Both the position numbers and the translations under genes were made by a program. A stretch of DNA of 64,000 nucleotides from Myxococcus guangdongensis (GTDB lineage: Bacteria; Myxococcota; Myxococcia; Myxococcales; Myxococcaceae), in the NCBI RefSeq assembly GCF_024198255.1, contig NZ_JAJVKW010000003.1, positions 186,001 through 250,000 of the forward strand, read 5' to 3'. Shown here piece by piece: positions 34,471 to 45,333 of the stretch; the first letter of the stretch is position 1; every line of letters begins with the position of its first letter. The notes below the pieces were generated by a model, which did no database searches, was not told where the DNA came from, and was given only the letters and a program-made list of their open reading frames with translations.

Positions 34471-35049
34471 ATGGCCATCAAGGTTCCAGGCAAGCGGTAC
34501 GGCAAGCGCCTCCAGCACTCCAAGGTGTTCGGACACGGCGCGCACGGCAAGCGCAGCGGCTACGCCGACCTGCTCATCACGCCGCTGGTCGACATGTTCG
34601 TCATCATCGTGCTCTTCCTCATCGCGAACTTCTCCGCGACGGGCGAGGTGCTGATGATGACCAAGGACATCCAGCTGCCCGAGGCGGTGAACGTCGCGGA
34701 GGTGGAGATGCACCCCGTCGTCATGGTCTCCGGCGACCAGGTCAGCGTCTCCGGCACCATCGTCGGACGCGTGGAGGACTTCTCCAAGGACGAGTACCTC
34801 AACATCCCCGCGCTGGAGGAGAAGCTGCGGGACATGAAGAAGCAGTTCGAGGACCTGCACGCGATGGCGAACGACGACGCCAACACGTTCAAGGGCGACA
34901 TCAACATCCAGGCGCACAAGGATGTGGAGTACGCCATCATCAAGCGGGTGATGTTCAGCTGCGCCACGGCGGGCTACAACAACATCAACTTCGCGGTGAT
35001 GACGGTGGCGCCCTCGGACGGGAGCGCCACCGCGGCGGCCACGCACTAG
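34471..35049 (+). CDS. aglS: ExbD/TolR-family motor protein, AglS-like
   Basis: 192 residues. A basic N-terminus (~30 residues, KRYGKRLQHSKVFGHGAHGKRSG) precedes one transmembrane helix (~33-55, DLLITPLVDMFVIIVLFLIANF) with Asp41 in the proton-transfer position. The periplasmic part (~60-185) has an alpha/beta TolR-like fold, with VEMHPVVMVSGDQVSVSGTIVG and IQAHKDVEYAIIKRVMFSCATAGY. No peptidoglycan-binding domain. With the preceding gene it would form the hetero-dimer of the AglRQS stator. A strong terminator follows at 35078. Confidence 0.75.
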   Translation: MAIKVPGKRYGKRLQHSKVFGHGAHGKRSGYADLLITPLVDMFVIIVLFLIANFSATGEVLMMTKDIQLPEAVNVAEVEMHPVVMVSGDQVSVSGTIVGRVEDFSKDEYLNIPALEEKLRDMKKQFEDLHAMANDDANTFKGDINIQAHKDVEYAIIKRVMFSCATAGYNNINFAVMTVAPSDGSATAAATH

Positions 35050-35077
35050 CGACGCGCATCCTCGAGCTGTCGGCTCG

Positions 35078-35116
35078 AACGCCCTGGCCCACCGTGGCCG
35101 GGGCGTTTTCGTTTTG
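35078..35116 (+). terminator. Rho-independent terminator after aglS
   Basis: AACGCCC-T-GGCC pairs with GGCC-G-GGGCGTT around a CACCGT-type loop, followed by TTCGTTTT. A classical strong terminator that closes the aglRQS transcript 29 nt after the aglS stop. Confidence 0.85.
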
Positions 35117-35133
35117 TCTGGAGACCTCATCCC

Positions 35134-35793
35134 ATGCAGCTTCGTGCCGTCTTCTTCGACCTCGATGGGACCCTGGTGGACTCGCTGGGCGACATCGCCG
35201 ACGCGATGAACCATGCGCTCGCGCACCATGGATTGCCCACACATCCGGAGGCCGACTACCGCCGCTTCGTCGGTGAGGGAGTCAGGGAGCTGGCGCGCCG
35301 GGCGGTGCCCTCGGGTCGTGAGGACCTGGTGGAGCCGGTGCTGGAGACCTATCGGGCGTACTACGACGAGCACCTCTTCGACCGGACCGCGGCGTACCCG
35401 GGCATCCTCGCGATGTTGAAGGCGCTCTGCGCGGATGGCGCGGTGATGGGCGTGCTCAGCAACAAGTCGGACAGCTACGTGAAGCGGCTGGTGGAGCGGC
35501 TCCTGCCGGGGATTGCCTTCGCCCGGGTGTATGGCGAGCGGCCCGGCATCCCGCGCAAGCCGGACCCGTCGGCGGTGCTGGGCATGGCGGCGGAGCTGGG
35601 TGTCGAGGCGGGGGTGTGCGGCTTCGTGGGAGACACGGCGGTGGACATGCTGACGGCGCGCGCGGCGGGGATGTACGGCGTGGGCGTCACGTGGGGCTTC
35701 CGGGACGTGGCGGAGCTGCACGCGAATGGAGCGCGCGCGGTGGCGACCACGGCGGAGGAGCTGCTCGCGGCGCTTCGCGCGGCGCGGGGGTGA
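35134..35793 (+). CDS. gph: HAD-superfamily phosphoglycolate phosphatase-like hydrolase
   Basis: 219 residues. HAD motif I FFDLDGTLVDS (Asp9 nucleophile, Asp11), motif II VLSNKS (~108-113), motif III KPDPS (~147) and motif IV GDTAVDM (~166-172). The alpha-helical cap inserted after motif I is the Gph/C1 type. Gph dephosphorylates 2-phosphoglycolate formed during DNA repair. It starts 41 nt after the aglRQS terminator, so is probably its own unit. Related HAD phosphatases with other substrates cannot be excluded. Confidence 0.82.
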   Translation: MQLRAVFFDLDGTLVDSLGDIADAMNHALAHHGLPTHPEADYRRFVGEGVRELARRAVPSGREDLVEPVLETYRAYYDEHLFDRTAAYPGILAMLKALCADGAVMGVLSNKSDSYVKRLVERLLPGIAFARVYGERPGIPRKPDPSAVLGMAAELGVEAGVCGFVGDTAVDMLTARAAGMYGVGVTWGFRDVAELHANGARAVATTAEELLAALRAARG

Positions 35794-35795
35794 AG

Positions 35796-36578
35796 TCACT
35801 CCGGTGAGATGGACCGGGCCTTCCTCGCGGCGCCCGGTGATTGTCCGTAGCGACGTCGGAAGGCATTGCCCAGGTGGCCCTGGTTGGCGAAGCCCGCCTC
35901 CAGCGCCACGTCCGCGAGCGGCAGCCGTGTGTCCAGCAGGAGGGCGAGCGCGTGTCGCAGCCGCACCTCCTGGAGGTGTTGGTGGATGCCCGTCCCCGTC
36001 ACCTTGCGGAAGACGCGGCAGGCGTGGAACGCGGAGACACCCGCGCTCGCGGCCAGCGCCTCGACGGAGACTCGCGCGTCGAAGTGGAGCGCGGCCTCGT
36101 GTGCGATGGCGTGCGCGATGTCCCGTTCGCGCGGGCTCACGGTGAGGGGGCCTCGCTCGCCAGGCGTGAGGATGAGCCCCAGGGTTTCCTCCACCTGGAC
36201 GCGCTCCACGGGTTCTCCGCGCGCCACGTGGGCCAGCATCTCCTGGATGCGGACGTAGGCCTCCGTGCTGACGACGAGCGTCGATGCCTCCGAGTGCGAC
36301 GCGTGACGCAGCCATGCTCCTCGCACGGACAGACAGGCGTCACCGCCGCCATGCGGATGGCGGATTTCACAGGGCCGCTGGGGACCGAGTCTCAGTCCGA
36401 CACCTGGGGACACCACGGCCCGGGTCCGTGAGTCGCGGTACTGGAAGCGCCCGTGCAGCGCGAGGACGAGCCGCTCGCTGTCCACGCCTTCCTCCCGGGG
36501 CCTGGGGCCGTCGTGCCCGTCGCAGGTGACGCGGGCGAGCTGGAGGTCCGGCGCGCTGTAGAGGAGCGAGGCGTGCAT
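35796..36578 (-). CDS. AraC-family transcriptional regulator
   Basis: 260 residues. N-terminal ~135 residues form a cupin-like sensing domain without a recognised ligand motif; the C-terminal ~100 residues hold two helix-turn-helices of the AraC type (VSVEALAASAGVSAFHACRVFRKVTGTGIHQHL and LPLADVALEAGFANQGHLGNAFRRRYGQSPG). It is convergent with gph (2-nt gap) and divergent from the glycolipid-binding gene at 36724, whose expression it may control. The start is uncertain: ATG 36578 has AGGA 10 nt upstream; ATG 36587 and a longer frame also exist. Confidence 0.85.
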   Translation of the reverse strand: MHASLLYSAPDLQLARVTCDGHDGPRPREEGVDSERLVLALHGRFQYRDSRTRAVVSPGVGLRLGPQRPCEIRHPHGGGDACLSVRGAWLRHASHSEASTLVVSTEAYVRIQEMLAHVARGEPVERVQVEETLGLILTPGERGPLTVSPRERDIAHAIAHEAALHFDARVSVEALAASAGVSAFHACRVFRKVTGTGIHQHLQEVRLRHALALLLDTRLPLADVALEAGFANQGHLGNAFRRRYGQSPGAARKARSISPE

Positions 36579-36723
36579 GCGCGGCATGTCCTGAACATGG
36601 CGCGTCGCCCGAGGCGCGGGCAAGCGGTCCGGCCTCCGTGTGCTCACGAACAGTGGGAGCAAGGATGTGTAAGACGGCGCCGCCGCGGTTCCCTAGGGTG
36701 ACCTCACTTCCACGAGCTACCCC

Positions 36724-37326
36724 ATGAACGACCTGGACCTTCTCTCGAAGTCCTCGCGCCGCTGCGTCCGTGCCTGGCAATGGACGCGCGAAGACGAGCC
36801 CTGTGGCGAATACGCCGAGCTGCACGAACTGCATGACGGCTGGGCGCTGGCGGGCTCGGTGGTGCTCACGCGGGAGGGGACACCCTTCCTCGCGGAGTAC
36901 TTCGTGGAGAGTGACACGCGGTGGCGCACGCGTCGGGTCCACGTCGCGCTGCGCGGGGCGGGTGTCTCGCGGAGGCTCGAGCTCCGCGTGGACGCTGGGC
37001 TGCGCTGGTGGCGAGGGGACGAGGAGGTGGTCCAGTTCGCGGGCTGCACGGACGTGGACCTGGCCTTCTCCCCGTCGACGAACACGCTGCCCATCCGCCG
37101 GCTGTCGCTGGAGGTGGGGCAGGGCAGCGACGTGGTGGCGGCGTGGGTGCGGATGCCGGACCTGTCGCTGGAGAAGCTGCCGCAGCGCTACACGCGCCTG
37201 TCCTCCACGCGCTATCGCTACGAGAGTGGTGGTGGCCGCTTCACCTCGGAAGTGGAGACGGATGAACTCGGGCTGGTGACGCGCTATCCGCCCGCGTGGG
37301 TGCGCGTGAGCTCCGCTTCGCGCTGA
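36724..37326 (+). CDS. Putative glycolipid-binding domain protein (PF06475-like)
   Basis: 200 residues, no signal peptide. It matches the putative glycolipid-binding family over its whole length: opening with W..W...E (AWQWTRE), then GSVVLTREGTPFLAEYFVESDTRWRTRRVHV, and later DLAFSPSTNTLPIRRL and RYESGGGRFTSEVETDELGLVTRYPPAW. Family members are beta-rich cytoplasmic proteins of unclear role. It lies 145 nt from the divergent AraC gene, which could be its regulator. Confidence 0.8.
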   Translation: MNDLDLLSKSSRRCVRAWQWTREDEPCGEYAELHELHDGWALAGSVVLTREGTPFLAEYFVESDTRWRTRRVHVALRGAGVSRRLELRVDAGLRWWRGDEEVVQFAGCTDVDLAFSPSTNTLPIRRLSLEVGQGSDVVAAWVRMPDLSLEKLPQRYTRLSSTRYRYESGGGRFTSEVETDELGLVTRYPPAWVRVSSASR

Positions 37327-37401
37327 GCGCCCTGTTCCAACAACGCAATGCCATTCACAGGGGCGCCGGGTGACTTCGGCTCCTCACGGGAGACGTGCAT
37401 C

Positions 37402-37953
37402 ATGTCGCAGCCCGAATCATCGCTCTCGCAGCGGGCCGTGGAGCTTCTGCGCGCGGAAGGCCCCTTGCCCGCGCTGGCCGATTCACTCGCCCTGTTCGGA
37501 CGCTTCATCGGCGCCTGGGACGTGGACGTCGCGTTCTTCGACGCCACCGGGAGACAGACCTACCGCCAGCCCGGCGAGTGGTCCTTCTCGTGGGTCCTGG
37601 ACGGACGGGTCATCCAGGACGTGCTCATCTATCCGAACCCCGAGGGGCTCGGTGCCTCCGTGGGAGCGCGGCGCATCGGCACGTCGCTGCGTCAATTCAT
37701 CCCGGAGCAGGGGACGTGGCGGGTCGTGTGGATGGGCGCCACCGCGGGGTATCTCGTCTCCCTCGTCGGTCGTCCCGTCGGGGATGAAATCCACATCGAG
37801 GGGAAGGACATGGACGGCAAGCCGCTGCGCTGGATGTTCACCGCCGTCACCGACGACTCGTTCCTCTGGCGCGGCTTCATGTCGGAGGATGGCGGCTCCT
37901 CCTATCGGCTCACGCAGGAGATGCACGCGCGTCGCAGAGTCCACTGCACCTGA
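37402..37953 (+). CDS. Hypothetical protein, DUF1579-like or lipocalin-like fold
   Basis: 183 residues. After a ~30-residue helical N-terminus (QRAVELLRAEGPLPALADSLALFGRFIGAW) it shows alternating beta strands (DVDVAFFDATGRQTYRQPGEWSFSWVLDGRVIQDVLIY, VGARRIGTSLRQF, WRVVWMG), consistent with a small beta-barrel such as DUF1579 or heme/fatty-acid-binding folds. No signal peptide. GGGAG ~10 nt upstream supports the ATG at 37402. Function unknown; same strand as the glycolipid-binding gene, 75 nt downstream. Confidence 0.7.
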   Translation: MSQPESSLSQRAVELLRAEGPLPALADSLALFGRFIGAWDVDVAFFDATGRQTYRQPGEWSFSWVLDGRVIQDVLIYPNPEGLGASVGARRIGTSLRQFIPEQGTWRVVWMGATAGYLVSLVGRPVGDEIHIEGKDMDGKPLRWMFTAVTDDSFLWRGFMSEDGGSSYRLTQEMHARRRVHCT

Positions 37954-38083
37954 GTCCCATGCGGACGTCGGTGGGCGGACGCCGTCCGCGGAGGTGGGGT
38001 ACCCGCGGGCGGTGGTTCCGCGCTGGACTCGTTCAGGAAGGAGCGCCCGCTCGAGTGGCGCTCCCTTGCTGGAGGTCCCGCAC

Positions 38084-38596
38084 ATGAATGCCTTCTCCTT
38101 GCTTCGACTCTTCGTCTGTCTCGCCGCGCTGGTCGCGCCCGCCACGGTCCTGGCGCAGTCGCCACTCCTGTCGTGCACGGGGACGGCGGTCCGCACATAC
38201 AATCCTGGCCTCACGTTGGTGACCCGGCCCACGGACATCCTCTCGGTGGGGAGCATCGAGTGCCTCCCAGGCGCGCCTGTCTCCTCGGGCTCCTACTCGT
38301 TCTTCGCCACGGGACTGCCCTCGAGTTGTCTGCTCGATGAGCCTGTCGGTACCGGCTCGCTGAAAATCGACTGGAACACGGGGGAGTCGAGTGTCATCAG
38401 CTTCACCCGAATCCTCACTCGGACTGGGGGGCAGACGGTGCTCGTCTTCGTCGGCTCGATTGCGTCGGGGCCCTTCGCGGGGAACCTCGCGACGGAGGTG
38501 GTCGTCGACCCTGCGCTCGACGTGGTGAGCTGCCTGCTCGGCCCTGGCATCACCGAGGTGCGGGGCGTGACGACCTTCGCCATCACCCAGTTCTGA
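38084..38596 (+). CDS. Small exported protein of unknown function
   Basis: 170 residues with a typical Sec signal peptide (MNAFSLLRLFVCLAALVAPATVLA, cleavage before QSP). The mature part is a beta-rich domain with four Cys (SCTG, IECL, SCLL, VSCLL) that could form two disulfides, and repeated Gly/Ser/Thr. No lipobox. GGAGG 8 nt before the ATG. No family recognised; its own unit, followed by a weak GAGGGG/CCCCTC hairpin. Confidence 0.75.
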   Translation: MNAFSLLRLFVCLAALVAPATVLAQSPLLSCTGTAVRTYNPGLTLVTRPTDILSVGSIECLPGAPVSSGSYSFFATGLPSSCLLDEPVGTGSLKIDWNTGESSVISFTRILTRTGGQTVLVFVGSIASGPFAGNLATEVVVDPALDVVSCLLGPGITEVRGVTTFAITQF

Positions 38597-38756
38597 GCTC
38601 GCGGCCTCGTTCACGAGGGGTGGCTTTCGCGGCCCCTCCCTGGCCTTTACGATGGGGCCGTGAGGTGCGTCGCTTGATGGGTCGGAGCCGTGGGAACGGG
38701 GTGAGGATGGGAGCGAGGCCGCCGTGCACGGGCTTTCGTGTCCGGGGGCGCGTGAC

Positions 38757-39644
38757 GTGAGCCCGACGACGAAGTCCCAGGCCGCGGATGCGCCGCGCAC
38801 GGTGGACGACGAGGGCGAGCAGCACGCAACGCCCGTCGACCTCGCGGTGGTCCCGGCGAATGCCCCGGTCGTCGTGCACGCGTCCCGCGGCGATGGCCTG
38901 ACAGCAGGGACTCCCGAGGGGCCGCGTCGAAGCGTGGCGACCGTGGCCCGCTCGAACCTCTGGCCCGTGCTCCGCTTGACGTTCTCGCTCCTGGGCTCGG
39001 GGCTGTGGGGCGCGCTCAAGGGCTTCTTCATCTTCGGATGCGCCGGGCTCGCGCTGGCGCTCGCGTTCGTGCTGGCGCCCCTCTGGCTCGGAAGCACACG
39101 AGGGCCTCCCTGGCTGGACATGCTGAGCCTGTTGCTCATGCCGCTGTCGCTCGCGGTGACGGGCGGCTACGCGATGATGCTCCACGGTGGCGCCTCCCGG
39201 CTCGGCGAGGAGGCGGAGAAGCGCGGCTGGCTCGGCTACCTCTACGCGGTCATCAAGCCCGCCGCGCAGCAGCTCGCGGGCCGCTTGCGCAACAAGGGCT
39301 CGCTGAGCCGCAAGGAGCTGCTCCGAGCCGTCAAGGAGTCGGTGGCGGAGCGCGCGGGCGGGCCCTCGTCGCCGTCCACCGCCGCCTCGCGACTGGGGGG
39401 GCTGGAGCGCTTCTTCATGGAGCAGTCCTACCGGGTGCTGGGCGCCATCGCCGTGCGCGCGGTGGTCGCGTCGCCGGACGGCGCCACCGCGGTGCGGGAG
39501 CTGGAGTCGCTGGCCATCGAGCGATTGCAGGTCGCGCTCGTGGAGCGGCTGGAGGACCTGTTCCTCGTGCAGCAGATTCTGGCGCTTGGCGTGGGTCTGC
39601 TCGTCGCCGCGATTCCGCTGTTCATCCTGCTGATGCTGTCCTGA
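38757..39644 (+). CDS. Membrane protein of unknown function
   Basis: 295 residues from GTG 38757 (an ATG at 38724 would give 306). A ~70-residue charged N-terminus is followed by two hydrophobic segments (~80-115 GLWGALKGFFIFGCAGLALALAFVLAPLWL with a break, and ~130-150 MLSLLLMPLSLAVTGGYAMML), a long helical/charged cytoplasmic region (~150-265) and a C-terminal transmembrane helix (~275-295 ILALGVGLLVAAIPLFILLML). Convergent with the TM2 gene. No motif or family recognised. Confidence 0.65.
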   Translation: MSPTTKSQAADAPRTVDDEGEQHATPVDLAVVPANAPVVVHASRGDGLTAGTPEGPRRSVATVARSNLWPVLRLTFSLLGSGLWGALKGFFIFGCAGLALALAFVLAPLWLGSTRGPPWLDMLSLLLMPLSLAVTGGYAMMLHGGASRLGEEAEKRGWLGYLYAVIKPAAQQLAGRLRNKGSLSRKELLRAVKESVAERAGGPSSPSTAASRLGGLERFFMEQSYRVLGAIAVRAVVASPDGATAVRELESLAIERLQVALVERLEDLFLVQQILALGVGLLVAAIPLFILLMLS

Positions 39645-39707
39645 TGAAAAGAAACGCGGGGCGGCCATCCCCCACGACCGACCCGCGCGAGCCCGCATCT
39701 CACGCCG

Positions 39708-39929
39708 CTAGACGACGGTGACGCGGTACTTCTCCTTGTCCTCCGCGCGGTTGTGGGCCGTGGCCGCGGAGATGATGTGGCACACCCAGCCGAGACATCC
39801 GCCGGTGCCAATCCAGAAGCCGGGGGTGATGATGAGCCAGAAGACACCGCGCAGGATGTCCCCGTTGTAGATCTGCCCGACACCTGGGATGAGGAAGGAC
39901 AGCAGGGCTGCGATTCCGGGACGCGACAT
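39708..39929 (-). CDS. Short TM2-domain / YqaE-like membrane protein
   Basis: 73 residues with two transmembrane helices: SRPGIAALLSFLIPGVGQIYNGD (PGxGQxYxGd motif of TM2 domains) and GVFWLIITPGFWIGTGGCLGWVCHIISA, then a short soluble tail (HNRAEDKEKYRV). GGAGG upstream of the ATG. TM2 proteins are common in bacteria, with no known general function. It is convergent with the membrane protein gene and divergent from the MASE1 kinase gene. Confidence 0.85.
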   Translation of the reverse strand: MSRPGIAALLSFLIPGVGQIYNGDILRGVFWLIITPGFWIGTGGCLGWVCHIISAATAHNRAEDKEKYRVTVV

Positions 39930-40071
39930 CGTCTTGGTACCTCCTTGCTCTTCCCTACGCACACAGGCCGGAGCCATTGCATCCGGCGGGGTGCCCCACC
40001 TATCGGCTCCTGGACGCTTGCCTGCCCTGCTCGACGAGGGGAAGGTGCAATACCGGTCCCGGCCCGCTACC

Positions 40072-42594
<2,523 letters not shown>

Positions 42595-42619
42595 GGACGA
42601 CGCCACCCGGCGGTGCGTG

Positions 42620-45205
42620 TCACGGCTGACGGGTGCTGATGCGCTGCTGGAAGAGCCAGGTCCAGAGCGCCGGGTCCGCGAAGGCGTTCTGCCACACGGT
42701 GTTGGAGTGCCCCACGCCCGGGTAGGTGGTGATGGCGTGCATGGCGCTGGTGGTGCCTCCGCACTGCGTCTCCAGCTTCGTCTTGAGTGCGGTGGACTGG
42801 GCCGCGGAGCCCATGGAGTCCGAACCGCCATGGAAGGGCCAGATGGGCAACGTGCGCAGATTGCAGAGGTTGGTCGTGTTGGCCGTGACGGGAGAATTGG
42901 TGACGGCGAGGGGGACGAAGGCCGAGACGCGGTCCATGTAGCTGGCGAGACCGGTGGACTCGTAGAGGACGTTGGCGCCGCCGCTGAAGCCCGCGAAGTA
43001 GACGCGGTCCGCGTCGACCAGCAGGTCGCGCTTCAGGTCGTTGAGCAGGGTCATCAGGTGGTTGACGTTGAAGTAGGCGGGGCCTCCCGGTCCGGGGCCG
43101 TTGATCCAGTAGTGCATGGACACGGCGATGGCTCCGAAGCCCGCGCGGTAGGTGGCGTCGCGCAGGTTCCAGGCGAGCCCTTCCGCGTTGGTGTTCACCG
43201 CCAGGTGGTCATCGGTCAGCATCACGCCGCCGGTGCCCGGGAGCGAGAAGACGATGGGCCAGCGAGCGTTGCGGTCCGTGTTGTATCCGGCGGGGAGGAA
43301 CAGCGCGTAGGAGTAGCGGGCGTCCTGCACTGCAATCTGCTCACCGGCCGTGCACGTCAGCGGACCCGTGGACGGGGTGGTGGCATGGCCCATCACTCGC
43401 AGCTCACGCACATGGGCATTGCCGCCCGCGCCGAGCCAGAGCAGGCGGACCTTGGAGGCCACCACGGGCGTGGTGAAGGTCACCGTCTTCTGTGTCCCCG
43501 TCGTGGGATTGTTGCGGACGGAGCCGCCTGGGATGGGCTTCCAGCAGCCGCCATCCCACGCCAGGAGGTCGAAGTTGACGAGGGCCTCGGGCGAGTCGAC
43601 GTAGAAGGACGAGTGCACCTCCGCGCTGTGAATGAGGAAGGTGCCCTGGAGGTCCACGTCGAGGTACGTGCCCCGCTTGCCCGAGTAGCCCGACTTCCAG
43701 AAGGTCGACAGGTTGTCGTCGGTGGCGCGAGCGGGGACGTTCGCTCCGTCGGTGGACAGCGCGGTGGCGGGCTTGTTCTTCGCCACGTTCGTCAGCGTGG
43801 TGGTGGGGTTGCTCACCGTCACCGTGACATCGTCGGAGTGCGTCGCGCCGTCGTCATCCGTCACGGTGAGGCGGAAGACCAGTGTGCCGGCCGTGAGCCC
43901 GCTGACGGACAGTGACGGCGTGTTGGCGCCACTCAGCGAGGCGGTGGGGCCGCTCACCTGGGTCCACGCATAGGACGCGATGCTGCCATCCGAGTCCGTG
44001 GCGGAGCCCGTCAGCGTGATGCCCGCGTTGGGCAGCACCACCGTGCGGTCCGCGCCCGCGTTGGCCACGGGCGGCTGGTTGGGCGGCGTGTTGGCGACTG
44101 TCACCGTGACGTCGTCGGAGTGCGTCGCGCCGTCGTCATCCGTCACGGTGAGGCGGAAGACGAGCGTGCCGGCGGAGAGGTTGCTCACGGTGAGCGTCGA
44201 GGTGGCCTCGCCCGTCAGGGTGGCCGTCGGGCCGCTGACCTGTGTCCAGGCGTAGGACGCGATGGTCCCGTCCGAGTCCGTCGCCGTGCCGGTGAGCACG
44301 AGGCTCGAGGTGGGCAGCACCACCGTGCGGTCCACGCCCGCGTTGGCCACGGGAGGCTGGTTCACCGGAGCGCTGGTCACCGTCACGGTGACGTCGTCCG
44401 AGTGCGTGTCGCCATCATCATCCGCCACGGTGAGGCGGAAGACGAAGGTGCCCGCCGTGAGCCCGCTGAGCGAGAGCGTGGCGGTGTTCGCCCCGGAGAG
44501 CGTGACCGCGGGGCCGCTGAGCTTCGTCCATGAGTACAGGGCGATGGTGCCGTCCACATCCGTGGCGGAGCCCGTGAGCGTGAGGCTCGACTTGGGTAGC
44601 ACCACGCTCTGGTCCGCGCCGGCATTGGCCACGGGCGGCTGGTTGGCACCGGGCGTGGCGGGTGCACCGAACACCCAGAGCTCCTTCACGCGGCAGTTCG
44701 AGCCCGCCGGCTCGTTGCACAGGAAGCGGACCTTCTGGCCCCGCACCACCTGCGTGAAGGTCCGGGACACGACGACGCCCGTGGCCGGGTTGCCCGTCAC
44801 CGTGGAGCCAGGGATGGGCTGCCAGCTCGTCCCGTCGTGGTACTGGAGCGCGAAGCTCGAGATGGCCCTGTCGTTCTGGTAGCCCGTGTAGACCTCCATC
44901 CGGTGGAGGTCGAACGTCCCCTGCAGGTCCACGTCGAGATACCGCTGCGAGGTGAAGTACTCCCCCGTGCACCAGCGCGAGTCATCCGAGGTGATGTTCC
45001 CGTCCACCGCGTACTGCGGGAGGAAGATGTAGGGGTCGGTCTGGTATTGCGACGCCGTGGCCGGCTTGTTCAACGTGACGTTGACCAGCGTCTCCAGCGA
45101 CGCGGACCGCGAGGACTCCTCGGTGGGCGCCTCCGGCGCCGGGTCGCAACCGCTCAGCACCAGGGCGCCGATACAGCTCCCCAGCAGGATGAAGGACTTG
45201 TTCAA
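42620..45205 (-). CDS. Multi-domain lipoprotein esterase with F5/8-type-C and PKD repeats
   Basis: 861 residues. TTG at 45205 with GGAG 9 nt upstream gives a signal peptide with lipobox LVLSGC (Cys20). F5/8 type C (discoidin) ~35-185, three PKD domains ~190-470, a second F5/8C ~475-605, then an alpha/beta hydrolase/PHB-depolymerase-like esterase ~615-861. The last holds G-F-S-G-G (Ser741), GSDSM (Asp796) and GHSN (His833). F5/8C and PKD domains bind glycans or serve as spacers, so the enzyme likely acts on an insoluble ester polymer outside the cell. The three PKD repeats are encoded by 282-bp direct repeats (43800-44660). Confidence 0.85.
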   Translation of the reverse strand: MNKSFILLGSCIGALVLSGCDPAPEAPTEESSRSASLETLVNVTLNKPATASQYQTDPYIFLPQYAVDGNITSDDSRWCTGEYFTSQRYLDVDLQGTFDLHRMEVYTGYQNDRAISSFALQYHDGTSWQPIPGSTVTGNPATGVVVSRTFTQVVRGQKVRFLCNEPAGSNCRVKELWVFGAPATPGANQPPVANAGADQSVVLPKSSLTLTGSATDVDGTIALYSWTKLSGPAVTLSGANTATLSLSGLTAGTFVFRLTVADDDGDTHSDDVTVTVTSAPVNQPPVANAGVDRTVVLPTSSLVLTGTATDSDGTIASYAWTQVSGPTATLTGEATSTLTVSNLSAGTLVFRLTVTDDDGATHSDDVTVTVANTPPNQPPVANAGADRTVVLPNAGITLTGSATDSDGSIASYAWTQVSGPTASLSGANTPSLSVSGLTAGTLVFRLTVTDDDGATHSDDVTVTVSNPTTTLTNVAKNKPATALSTDGANVPARATDDNLSTFWKSGYSGKRGTYLDVDLQGTFLIHSAEVHSSFYVDSPEALVNFDLLAWDGGCWKPIPGGSVRNNPTTGTQKTVTFTTPVVASKVRLLWLGAGGNAHVRELRVMGHATTPSTGPLTCTAGEQIAVQDARYSYALFLPAGYNTDRNARWPIVFSLPGTGGVMLTDDHLAVNTNAEGLAWNLRDATYRAGFGAIAVSMHYWINGPGPGGPAYFNVNHLMTLLNDLKRDLLVDADRVYFAGFSGGANVLYESTGLASYMDRVSAFVPLAVTNSPVTANTTNLCNLRTLPIWPFHGGSDSMGSAAQSTALKTKLETQCGGTTSAMHAITTYPGVGHSNTVWQNAFADPALWTWLFQQRISTRQP
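43800..44660 (-). repeat. Three tandem 282-bp direct repeats encoding PKD domains
   Basis: The stretch around ACCGTGACATCGTCGGAGTG at 43821 recurs near 44103 and, in a slightly diverged form, near 44385, with a constant 282-nt period (94 codons). Each unit encodes one PKD domain. Near identity of the first two suggests recent duplication or gene conversion. Confidence 0.8.
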
Positions 45206-45333
45206 GATGGAATCTCCGGACAAAACAGCAAAACAAGTTCTAGTCCAGGAGTGCACTCCGAGTACACGGGGAGGCGGGATGCTGAAGTTTCAGTGATACA
45301 GAAACATGTGGATGTCGCTGGTCAGGGCCCGGC

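Noticed and set aside
32911..36315. Very long minus-strand open frame across aglRQS and gph
   Set aside because: It runs through well-supported genes on the other strand, and its Arg/His-rich translation shows no family signature. It is a GC-bias shadow.
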